NCBI GenBank assembly: GCA_018268605.1
Contig: JAFDWG010000004.1
Location: 1 to 39,339, forward strand
From: Actinomycetota bacterium
GTDB lineage: Bacteria; Actinomycetota; Thermoleophilia; Solirubrobacterales; 70-9
Direction of reading: 5' to 3'
Length of the DNA stretch: 39,339 bases
The notes below the pieces were generated by a model. It saw only the letters and a list, made by a program, of their open reading frames with translations. It was not told where the DNA came from and ran no database searches. The position numbers were made by a program, and so were the translations under genes. Positions within the stretch are counted from its first letter, which is position 1. Every line of letters starts with the position of its first letter. Shown here one piece after another: positions 8,367 through 14,694 of this stretch.

Positions 8367-8730
8367 TCTGACTCCCCCTCCTCGCCTTTCGCCCGTTGGC
8401 GTTGGGGTGGATGCGCGGCTTGTCGTCTTCTTCGAGCGGCAGCTTCAACAGGGTCATGTACTGCCGCCAGGCAATCAGGGCGTTTCGGTGGATCGCGACG
8501 GCGGGGTGCGGGTGCATCTCGCCATGTCGGTCGGTCACGACGACGCCCTCCCTCAGCATCGTCCGGCGGGCGGTAGCGGCAAGGTCGAGTGACTCCAAGG
8601 CCAAGACCAGCGAGGCTCGCTCCTCGTCCTCGAAGTCGTAGCGGGCCACCAGGGACCCCCACAGGGCCTGCGAGGGCTGCTTTAGGTGTGAAGGCGCTGG
8701 CGGGTCGCCGCCAGCGTCGGATTTGCTCAT
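8353..8730 (-). CDS. phage terminase small subunit, P27 family
   Basis: A 125-residue protein matching the P27-type TerS pattern: an early HLKQPSQALWGSLVARYDF, then a helix with the leucine-rich LVLALESLDLAATA, then LREGVVVTDRHGEMHPHPAV (split here for length: REGVVVTDRHG and MHPHPAV), then RNALIAWRQYMTLLKLPL. The G-x-V-V-T-D-R-x-G and HPAV signature are the diagnostic parts. TerS recognises packaging DNA and works with a TerL ATPase/nuclease, but no TerL is visible anywhere in the element. GAGGAGG precedes the ATG at 8730. This combination suggests a packaging-hijacking satellite or a deletion remnant. Confidence 0.82.
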   Translation of the reverse strand: MSKSDAGGDPPAPSHLKQPSQALWGSLVARYDFEDEERASLVLALESLDLAATARRTMLREGVVVTDRHGEMHPHPAVAIHRNALIAWRQYMTLLKLPLEEDDKPRIHPNANGRKARRGSQNAKA

Positions 8731-8938
8731 GTGTCCTCCTCGGACGGGATTTCATGGCGGGGCAAGACGCCCTCAACGCCACCTTTCAAGCCGTAAACGG
8801 ACGCAAACAGCCCTATTGCGGAATCATTTGGAGACCACGCAGACCCCGAAGATCCCTCCGCGCGGCGTCGCTCCCCCTCGATAGTGGCATACCCCCTGGG
8901 TACCCATAGGCACACGGCCGATTAGCTATCGTTCGCCG

Positions 8939-9211
8939 GTGGCCTTCTTCGATCCAAGTGCGTCGATGCTCACCAAGATCCTGATCGCCATCGTCGGCGC
9001 CGCGATCATCGTGGCGATGGTGCTGGCGGTGATGCACTCGGAAGTCCCTCGAGATCAGGTGGAAGCCTTGCGGGTTCGGTCGACCCAAGATGGGGAAGGC
9101 ACCGCCGGACAGTCCTTCGGGGAAGCCTGGGCGGATCGCAAGGAAAGAGGCGGAGAAGAATGGTCGGCGGAACCGGGGAAACAGTTCGCGGAATCCTGGG
9201 CCGACCGCTGA
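8939..9211 (+). CDS. small single-pass membrane protein
   Basis: A 90-residue protein with one N-terminal transmembrane helix (about ILIAIVGAAIIVAMVLAVM, residues 14-32). A charged C-terminal tail follows with a repeated motif, SFGEAWADR and FAESWADR. The start is uncertain: GTG at 8939 or ATG at 8966, neither with a strong ribosome-binding site. The repeated W-A-D-R motif and the hydrophobic helix argue that it is a real protein. It is the first gene on the + strand ahead of the nuclease-like gene and may be co-transcribed with it. Confidence 0.55.
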   Translation: MAFFDPSASMLTKILIAIVGAAIIVAMVLAVMHSEVPRDQVEALRVRSTQDGEGTAGQSFGEAWADRKERGGEEWSAEPGKQFAESWADR

Positions 9212-9262
9212 GTCAACGGCCATTACGCAGGGACCCAGGGTCCCTTAACCTCACGCCAATTG

Positions 9263-9856
9263 ATGAAGGATGAAGTAGCCGACGCAGGCTGGCTCCGGCC
9301 GAGCCCACCCGCCTGCCTGAACGGCAGCGAGAGCTTCCGAGGCGGGGGGTCGACGGTGGGTGATTTCTGGGCGTGGGCCTTCAGCGACCTTCGGGACAAC
9401 ACCATCCGAGGAGCCCTGGCCGAGTTCATCGTGGCCAAAGCAGTCGGAGACGAGCGGCCCCTACGGATCGGATGGGACAACTACGACGTGGTCTCCCCCG
9501 AGGGCACGACAATCGAGGTCAAGTGCTCCGCTTACCTGCAGAGCTGGGCGCAGCGTCGTCACTCGGACTTGTCGTTCGGACGAATGAGCGCGCGCGAGTT
9601 CGACGCCTCGACCAACAGCTACAGCGAGGACAGGCGGGTGCGGGCCGACGTCTTCGTCTTCGCGGTCCAGTCCCAGCGCGACCCGGAGGCCTACGACCCT
9701 CTCGATCTGTCCCACTGGCAGTTTTGGGCGGTCACCGGCGCAGTTGTTCGGGAGCGGGCGGCGCGGTCAGTCGGCATCCGGTGGGTCCGCGACAACGGAA
9801 CGGGACCCCATTCGTTCGACGGTCTGCGCGAGGCGGTACGCGCGGCGGGTGCCTAG
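9263..9856 (+). CDS. PD-(D/E)XK nuclease-like protein
   Basis: A 197-residue protein whose core fits the PD-(D/E)XK fold. A helix, NTIRGALAEFIVAKAVG, carries a conserved Glu. It is followed by WDNYDV, then by the strand TTIEVKCSAYLQSWAQ. Asp at about 75, Glu at 85 and Lys at 87 would form the D...ExK metal site. The second half (ADVFVFAVQ...LDLSHWQFWAV) resembles a substrate-binding beta region of a family of uncharacterised actinobacterial restriction-endonuclease-like proteins that I recognise by pattern. The start is ATG 9263 (TTG 9260 and GTG 9356 are alternatives; no clear ribosome-binding site). Its stop overlaps the stop of the convergent STAS-like gene. Confidence 0.68.
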   Translation: MKDEVADAGWLRPSPPACLNGSESFRGGGSTVGDFWAWAFSDLRDNTIRGALAEFIVAKAVGDERPLRIGWDNYDVVSPEGTTIEVKCSAYLQSWAQRRHSDLSFGRMSAREFDASTNSYSEDRRVRADVFVFAVQSQRDPEAYDPLDLSHWQFWAVTGAVVRERAARSVGIRWVRDNGTGPHSFDGLREAVRAAGA

Positions 9857-10224
9857 CGGTCGTCGCCACCAGCGCCGCGATGGGCCGACGGGTCGCCCTC
9901 CTGGTCGTCGTCCTCGTCCTCGTTCCAGTCGTCGGTCACGTCTTCCTGGCTGTAATCAGCGACGATCTCGATCAGCTCCCGGACGACCGGATTGCAGTTG
10001 CGGAACTCGATCATCGCGAGGGCATCGAACTCGACAGTCCGGACCAACGAACTGATAAGCGCATGTAAGAACGATTGGGTGGCGAGTTCGACGCCGGCGA
10101 AGTCGATGGCAACGTCTTCCTTGCCGAGAAGCCTCGGCTTGAGAATGTCCTCCCGGATTTTTCGGGCAACGTCCTTGTCGCCAGCGAATTCCCCGGTCAT
10201 CTCGAAAAGCTCAATCGTTGTCAT
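9853..10224 (-). CDS. STAS-like (DUF4325-type) protein
   Basis: A 123-residue protein with the DUF4325/STAS-like pattern: GKEDVAIDFAGVELATQSFL, then HALISSLVR, then a segment ending NPVVRELIEIVADYSQ. A highly acidic, low-complexity tail follows (DDWNEDEDDDQEGD). STAS-like folds commonly act as partners of GHKL ATPases in partner-switching. Its ATG overlaps the stop of the GHKL ATPase gene by 4 bp (ATGA), so the two products are very likely made together and interact. The 3' end converges on the nuclease gene, sharing CTAG. Confidence 0.75.
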   Translation of the reverse strand: MTTIELFEMTGEFAGDKDVARKIREDILKPRLLGKEDVAIDFAGVELATQSFLHALISSLVRTVEFDALAMIEFRNCNPVVRELIEIVADYSQEDVTDDWNEDEDDDQEGDPSAHRGAGGDDR

Positions 10225-11192
10225 GTGAACTTCGGGCGTCGGAACTGCGCCTTGTTTTTGGCTTTGACGTCGAGGCTATACGCCTTGCGGATATCGGAGA
10301 GAAGATCAGCGAACGCCCCGTGAAGTCCGACGTTGACATCGATGCCTATGGCCGTGCCGGGCCAGACCGGTAGGTCAGTATCGCGGGTGGCTCTGTCGGC
10401 GGATGGGTCAGGCATCAACAACTGTGGCCTGCCAGCGGGACCCTTTAAGAGCTTGAACATGGCTGATCCGCTGTAGACGACGAAGAAGTTCCGCGAGGCC
10501 CGGGCGATGGCCTTAGTGAAGAACAGCCCTGCGCCCGCATTCTGGGAGTTGCCTCCAAGCCGCCCCGTCGCGCCCGTGACGCCGGGACGCAACGCCAGGT
10601 TGATTCCGGCCAAATCGTTCTCGGCCGGATGGAAACGGACGATGGACTTCCGGATACCGATTCCCATGTCAGCTACTCCGACGGAAAGACGTTCGGTCTC
10701 GGCGTAGTACTGGGCACACACCATCGCGCCAACCGGTGAGGCTGCGTGCTCGATCACGTTGCGCACCAGCTCCGTGACCAGATACTTGATCGGCGCCGCT
10801 TCCTCGGGCGCGGCGTGAAGCAGCGGAACCATTTCTACGATCAGGGTATTGAGCGCGGCCTGATCCATCACCTGCGTCACTGGGATAAAGCGTCCCTCGG
10901 GGGCGTGCTCGATCATTTCCAGGCCGGGATCGACTCCGAGCACGTCCGTGAGCTTCATGCGAGCTAGGTAGCGCACCGAGCTGTCGCTGGCGTCCAGGTC
11001 GGTCACCACCGAACCACCCCGGTCCCGCACGTACTGGGCCGCTGCCGCTGCCATCGCAATGGCTATGGGATGGACCGAGACATAGCCCTGCTTCATGGAG
11101 AACTCCAGCGTGTCCTCCCCTTCTGGGTCCCACCGCCTCGCGAAGCCACCGAAGTTCTGGAGGTAGCCGCTGTTGGGGAAATAGATACGCAC
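10221..11192 (-). CDS. GHKL-type ATPase with N-terminal STAS-like region
   Basis: A 323-residue protein. Residues 38-90 (VHPIAIAMAAAAAQYV, then LARMKLTDVLG) look STAS-like. Residues 130-230 hold a HATPase domain: N-box TELVRNVIEHA (E141, N145), G1 box VADMGIGI (D175), and G2 box GNSQNAGAGLFFTKAIA (about 214-230). No phosphoacceptor histidine or transmembrane segment is present, so this is not a classical sensor kinase. It is more like an RsbW-type or MORC/Hsp90-type switch ATPase. Start GTG 11192 with a weak ribosome-binding site. It is coupled by 4-bp overlap to the STAS-like gene. The pair is probably cargo of the element. Confidence 0.75.
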   Translation of the reverse strand: MRIYFPNSGYLQNFGGFARRWDPEGEDTLEFSMKQGYVSVHPIAIAMAAAAAQYVRDRGGSVVTDLDASDSSVRYLARMKLTDVLGVDPGLEMIEHAPEGRFIPVTQVMDQAALNTLIVEMVPLLHAAPEEAAPIKYLVTELVRNVIEHAASPVGAMVCAQYYAETERLSVGVADMGIGIRKSIVRFHPAENDLAGINLALRPGVTGATGRLGGNSQNAGAGLFFTKAIARASRNFFVVYSGSAMFKLLKGPAGRPQLLMPDPSADRATRDTDLPVWPGTAIGIDVNVGLHGAFADLLSDIRKAYSLDVKAKNKAQFRRPKFT

Positions 11193-11225
11193 GCGGCCGA
11201 TCGTAGGGCCACAGGCGGATCTGTC

Positions 11226-11756
11226 CTAGGTGCTAGTTCCCGGCTGGGTCAGGTCCACCTTGATCAGGTCCCCCTCCTTGGGGTGGCCTCCAAGCTCGGA
11301 CAGCGCGTTGTAGCCCTGTGCCGCGTGACGCCGAAGCGGCGGCATAGCCTGAGCGTCCAAGCTAACGAAACCACACTGCTCCACCTCCGCAGCGTATTTC
11401 GGACTAGAGGGCATTGACCGGCGTAGCCCTTCAAGGGACACCACCGCCTGCTCGACGGCTTCCCAGTCCTCGTAGGACAGCTTGACGGCTAGAACCGGGC
11501 GATACCGCTCCCAGCCGGCAATGGGGTGCCCGTAGAAGCCCCACCATTTGCCCTCTTGTTCGACTTCGGCCAACTGACTGTCAGCGGTCGCGATATCTCC
11601 TGCGACCAACCGCGCCCCGGCCTTGGCGTCGGCAGCCTCCTTTCGGAGTCCGAGCAACCAATCAACAATGCCCCCGGCAGAGGCTCCGACCAAGGCGCCG
11701 CCGACGGCCCCGATTACGGTCCACCCAGCGGATGCCAATGCAAGCGGGACGGTCAC
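11226..11756 (-). CDS. membrane-anchored hypothetical protein
   Basis: A 176-residue protein with a Gly/Ala-rich hydrophobic hairpin at the N terminus (WTVIGAVGGALVGASAGG, about residues 12-29). A mostly helical cytoplasmic domain of about 140 residues follows. No catalytic motif is recognised. The GTG at 11756 lacks a strong ribosome-binding site, so the start is tentative. It lies 33 bp upstream of the GHKL ATPase gene on the same strand and may belong to the same transcript. A membrane-linked partner would be typical of an abortive-infection type module, but this is inference. Confidence 0.6.
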   Translation of the reverse strand: MTVPLALASAGWTVIGAVGGALVGASAGGIVDWLLGLRKEAADAKAGARLVAGDIATADSQLAEVEQEGKWWGFYGHPIAGWERYRPVLAVKLSYEDWEAVEQAVVSLEGLRRSMPSSPKYAAEVEQCGFVSLDAQAMPPLRRHAAQGYNALSELGGHPKEGDLIKVDLTQPGTST

Positions 11757-11926
11757 GCCTATAAAGGCTATGACCCGCCCCGGCGACTGGGTGCGATGGG
11801 CAGACGGTGCAGCTAGACCCGACTCCTGGATGGCGATTTGGGCGAGGCGGTAGGCGGGACGCTGGCCGGGGCTGGCGATGGCCCGCCGGGCGCAGGAGCG
11901 TCACTGGGCACGGCGGGTATAGGCCT

Positions 11927-12274
11927 TCATCGGCGGCGGCGTCGGTTGGCGGCCCGGCCGACCAGGAACGTCCCCTCGACGGTCGAGCCGTGGAGACGCC
12001 AGGCGTAGCTCCAGGTGCCCTCGGCGCGGGGCTCGACAAGGGCCACGGCGTCGCGCTGGCCGCAACCGGCGTCGCGGACCTGGTGGTGGCAGTGGAGCCG
12101 AGCGCCGGACGGGGCGTAAAGCTCACAGCCGGTCACGGCATCGGCCCGCCGACCTGGGAGGGTCAGCCACACCTCATCGCCGGGGTTGATCGGGACCGGC
12201 TCGCGGGCGCCATGCTCTGAGAGGACGGAGCGGGCGGGTCGGGTGGTCGGGGTCATGGGGGCGGTCCTAGTCAT
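11927..12274 (-). CDS. small phage-like hypothetical protein
   Basis: A 115-residue protein with an acidic-to-neutral beta-rich middle (GDEVWLTLPGR, GTWSYAWRLHGSTVEGTFLVGR) and a basic C-terminal tail (ANRRRRR). The pattern GTWSYAWRLHGSTVEGTFLV suggests an immunoglobulin- or beta-sandwich-like fold of the kind seen in phage tail accessory proteins. The ATG at 12274 overlaps the tail-fibre-like gene stop by 8 bp; a second in-frame ATG 18 nt later is a possible start. It forms an operon with 12267-13306. Confidence 0.55.
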   Translation of the reverse strand: MTRTAPMTPTTRPARSVLSEHGAREPVPINPGDEVWLTLPGRRADAVTGCELYAPSGARLHCHHQVRDAGCGQRDAVALVEPRAEGTWSYAWRLHGSTVEGTFLVGRAANRRRRR

Positions 12275-12689
12275 GCACTGCTATTACGTCGATCTCGGTT
12301 CCCGCCGTGAGTGGGGATCTTGGTTCGAGCACGCAGGACGCGGCACTCCTAGACACCAGCACCATCGTCGCGTTTGAGGCCGCGCTGATCATCGCCGTGA
12401 CGGTGTAGGCCGTGTCAGGAAACGGGGTCGTCCAGTTGACGGTGATCGCACCGGAGCCCCCAGGGTGAGAGACGCGCTTTCCCTGAATCGCGGTCTTGGC
12501 GATCTTGGTGGAAGTCACGGCGCCGCTGCCGATGGTCAGCGTCCCGTCTTTCGCCAGGGTCGCGTCGCCTTTGACACCCGTTAGCACAGCGTCGGAGCGT
12601 TCCGCCAGGGCTTTGATGTCCCGGGGCGTGTCAGGCGAGTCGCCTAACTCCGGGTAGGGGAATCCGAAGTTGGTGGTTGCTTTGGTCAT
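12267..12689 (-). CDS. tail-fibre-like phage protein
   Basis: A 140-residue protein. The N terminus FGFPYPELGDSPDTPRDIKA, then LAERSDAVL, matches the short N-terminal region of actinophage minor tail or fibre proteins, where a Y-P-x-x-x-D-x-P-D-x-P-x-x-I-x-x-L motif precedes a beta-helical or GS-rich collar (LTIGSGAVTSTKIAKTAIQG). The C-terminal part (AITVNWTTPFPDTAYTVTAM) is a beta-sandwich of the receptor-binding or fibre type. At 140 residues it is much shorter than a full tail fibre. The ATG overlaps the upstream TAA (TAATG), with GGAGG before it. Confidence 0.68.
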   Translation of the reverse strand: MTKATTNFGFPYPELGDSPDTPRDIKALAERSDAVLTGVKGDATLAKDGTLTIGSGAVTSTKIAKTAIQGKRVSHPGGSGAITVNWTTPFPDTAYTVTAMISAASNATMVLVSRSAASCVLEPRSPLTAGTEIDVIAVHD

Positions 12690-13306
12690 TACCGGTCCTC
12701 CGTTCTGTCGGTGGTGTTCCCGCCATAGCGGGCCAGGTGTTCAGGTAGTGCGGCGTACGTCGGTGCGACCTCGGCGAGGTCGCCGTAGCCGGCGGCGGCC
12801 CCGGCGAGGCTGGGGGCGGCGGATTTGCCGGGTGCCGATGCCGAGACAAGGGGTGCGGACCCACCCGGGAGCGCGGACACGTCGTCGCCGGACCTCCTCT
12901 CGGCCCTGAGCCGACGGGCGAGGGCGTAGGCGTGACCCTCGACCCCGGCGGCCGATCCGAAGAGCGCAATGATCAGCTCCTTCTCGGTCCTAGGCGGCCG
13001 GCGTCCGTCCTCGGCCTCGCGGTCCCCAGGTCTCGCGGCGACTGTCAGGCCGAACGGCACGACCAGGTTGCTGTCGTAGCGAACCGAACGGCCGACGCCA
13101 AGGTGCTCACCCAGGTCCACTGCGAACCCGTCACCGTCGAGGGTCACGAGCCTCACACAGGAGGCGATCAGGACGGGTGCCCATTCGGACGCCGTCACCG
13201 GACGGCGGGAGGGTGACTGGGAGCGCCGCGCGAGAGTTGCGGCGTCATAGTGGGCAAAGAGTTTTGGCCACGGCTCCACGGCCGCGACGATCACGTCGGA
13301 CGACAT
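12689..13306 (-). CDS. phage-like hypothetical protein
   Basis: A 205-residue protein. The N-terminal half (SDVIVAAVEPWPKLFAHYDA, then ASEWAPVLIASCVRLVTLDG, DSNLVVPFGLTVAAR) appears folded, and the C-terminal 90 residues are Ala/Gly/Pro-rich. I chose ATG 13306 because AAGGAAGGAA lies just upstream; the frame stays open a further 36 codons but without conserved sequence. No family is recognised. It precedes the tail-fibre-like gene with a TAATG stop-start overlap, so it belongs to the same phage-like operon. Confidence 0.6.
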   Translation of the reverse strand: MSSDVIVAAVEPWPKLFAHYDAATLARRSQSPSRRPVTASEWAPVLIASCVRLVTLDGDGFAVDLGEHLGVGRSVRYDSNLVVPFGLTVAARPGDREAEDGRRPPRTEKELIIALFGSAAGVEGHAYALARRLRAERRSGDDVSALPGGSAPLVSASAPGKSAAPSLAGAAAGYGDLAEVAPTYAALPEHLARYGGNTTDRTEDR

Positions 13307-13441
13307 GCTGGGTTCCTTCCTTGAGGAGGTGGTGACGTTGCCTGGCGCGTCCACCGGCCGGGCGTGTGTGTCGGGTGTAGGTTCACCCGCGCGCGGGGCG
13401 GGTCCGAGCCCCAACCCTCATACATACAGTTTACTTTTCGA

Positions 13442-13458
13442 GGGGGGTCTGTCGGACG
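13442..13458 (+). repeat. 17-bp direct repeat, copy 1
   Basis: GGGGGGTCTGTCGGACG, identical to 14217-14233. Each copy is preceded by an AT-rich run containing TTTT and followed within 8-14 nt by AGGTGTCA. The two copies flank the gene at 13472-14017. Confidence 0.7.
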
Positions 13459-13471
13459 GACGGGGCAGGTG

Positions 13472-14017
13472 TCACGCGACCGATGGCGGAAGGTCTGTCG
13501 CAGGAACACCATGCTGGGGGTCTAGGCCTGCGCGAATGCGCATCTTCCGTACGCCCTCGGTAGTCATGTCGTACATAAGCGCCACGGCGGTGGGGTCCAT
13601 CCACCGTTCGGCGAGGACGGCAGCCTTGCGCGCGCTTGCCTCAGCGGTGTTGCGCTCCCCCGGAGCGATTCGCCAGCCTTTCTGTGGACCTTCCAACCGG
13701 CGCCGGTAGACCTCCGAGAGGCGGCGCAGGGTTCGCTCCATCTCCAGATAGGTCGGCATATCGTCCGGCGGCTCGCTGACCAGGTGCGCCGATTCAGGGT
13801 TCCCCCCGCTGCTGACGTACTCACCTAGCGTGACGGTCTTGCCCTCTGAGGCCCAGGCGGCGTGCCCGTAGAGCTGGGCATACTCCCGCAACGCGCCGGG
13901 CATACCGTCGCCTGGGACCTGGTCGTACTTGACCGGGATATGCGCGAGACCTTCACGCCGGTCGGTGGTCGCAAGTGCGGTGTCGTGTGTCGCCGCCTTC
14001 GCCTTGGTCGTTCTCAT
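13472..14017 (-). CDS. hypothetical protein with possible C-terminal helix-turn-helix
   Basis: A 181-residue protein flanked by two copies of a 17-bp direct repeat. The middle is helical (YLEMERTLRRLSEVYRRRLE). The C-terminal segment MDPTAVALMYDMTTEGVRKM, then RIRAGLDP, looks like a helix-turn-helix with a recognition helix TTEGVRKMRIRAG. A sequence-specific DNA-binding role within the element, such as a regulator or a packaging or replication helper, is plausible. ATG 14017 is the first in-frame start; it has a weak ribosome-binding site. It is the first gene of the minus-strand phage-like run after the integrase. Confidence 0.58.
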   Translation of the reverse strand: MRTTKAKAATHDTALATTDRREGLAHIPVKYDQVPGDGMPGALREYAQLYGHAAWASEGKTVTLGEYVSSGGNPESAHLVSEPPDDMPTYLEMERTLRRLSEVYRRRLEGPQKGWRIAPGERNTAEASARKAAVLAERWMDPTAVALMYDMTTEGVRKMRIRAGLDPQHGVPATDLPPSVA

Positions 14018-14216
14018 GGGACGGAAGGTGCTAAGCCAGCTAGACAGATACTGGGCACCTCCCCGCTAGTCGGGCCGGGCAGAACCTGTGACGGCGGGCC
14101 AGGGCGTGGGTGGGCGTCCGGCGAGGGAGCCTGAACCCTCCCCCGCTATCTCGTCCTCGCCCCATGCGGGAGGGTGTGAGGGGTCGAAACGTTACGCTTT
14201 TGATTTTAACGAGAAG

Positions 14217-14233
14217 GGGGGGTCTGTCGGACG
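14217..14233 (+). repeat. 17-bp direct repeat, copy 2
   Basis: GGGGGGTCTGTCGGACG, identical to 13442-13458. It lies 5 bp from the operator-like palindrome at 14239-14256 and shares with copy 1 the downstream AGGTGTCA, 14 nt away. Confidence 0.7.
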
Positions 14234-14238
14234 CTCAA

Positions 14239-14256
14239 CTGACACTTAGGTGTCAA
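14239..14256 (-). promoter_or_regulatory. operator-like inverted repeat, site 2
   Basis: The core TGACAC-TTAG-GTGTCA is a perfect 6-bp inverted repeat with a 4-bp spacer. Read on the minus strand it is TTGACACCTAAGTGTCAG, beginning with a consensus -35-like TTGACA. It is related to the site at 8054-8071. The likely ligand is a dimeric element-encoded repressor. Confidence 0.5.
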
Positions 14257-14382
14257 CGGCGCGTGCGGGGATCTGAGGGTCTGGTCGCTTCGTCCCGGGC
14301 CGCGAGACGCTACGGCTGCGCGACTGGGGGACTAGCCATCAACCGGCTGATCTCTGTCTAGTCCGGCAGGTTGACTCACCAT

Positions 14383-14694
14383 GTGAACACGGCCGCACAA
14401 GTCAGGGGGAGCCAGGGAGCCCGCAGGGCAAAGGTGGACCTTGCTGCCGCCGCGCGTCGAATCGCGGAGGAGTCCTGCGCCGCTCAAGGTGTCGAGGTGA
14501 AGGTGTCCGACCCGGTGGCGATTGGGAAGGTGGCCGCCGTGCTCCGGTTCTCAGACGCGCCAAGTCGGCGCGACTCGATCCGGATCGAAGAAGTTCCGGC
14601 CGACCAGCGCAGGACCAATCGTAATGTGGTCGATCAACGCACCAAGCACGGCCCGCTGCCGATCCATCGACAGCTCTTTCCAACGCTCGCGTAG
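14383..14694 (+). CDS. possible small element protein, overlapping the integrase 3' end
   Basis: A 103-codon frame starting at GTG 14383. Its first 55 residues (KVDLAAAARRIAEESCAAQG, then VEVKVSDPVAIGKVAAVL) resemble short helical proteins found next to actinophage integrases. The last 48 residues overlap the integrase gene in antisense and are low quality. It may be a truncated or frame-degraded gene. The ribosome-binding site is weak. Confidence 0.35.
   Translation: MNTAAQVRGSQGARRAKVDLAAAARRIAEESCAAQGVEVKVSDPVAIGKVAAVLRFSDAPSRRDSIRIEEVPADQRRTNRNVVDQRTKHGPLPIHRQLFPTLA

Larger units (their letters stand above)
14018..14370. other. regulatory, non-coding region
   Basis: A 353-bp gap between the minus-strand gene at 13472-14017 and the integrase end. 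It contains the second 17-bp direct repeat (14217-14233), a palindromic operator-like site (14239-14256), and an AT-rich stretch (14188-14212, with TTTTGATTTTAAC). I see no supported gene. This is the best candidate for a control or cos/packaging-like region of the element. Confidence 0.5.

Noticed and set aside
8727..8915. 62-codon minus frame upstream of terminase small subunit
   Set aside because: Its end overlaps the TerS start (ATGA), which is suggestive, but there is no ribosome-binding site and the sequence has no protein-like pattern or recognised family.
9373..10068. 231-codon + frame over the nuclease and STAS-like region
   Set aside because: Antisense/out-of-frame shadow; the nuclease and STAS-like frames have far better protein signatures.
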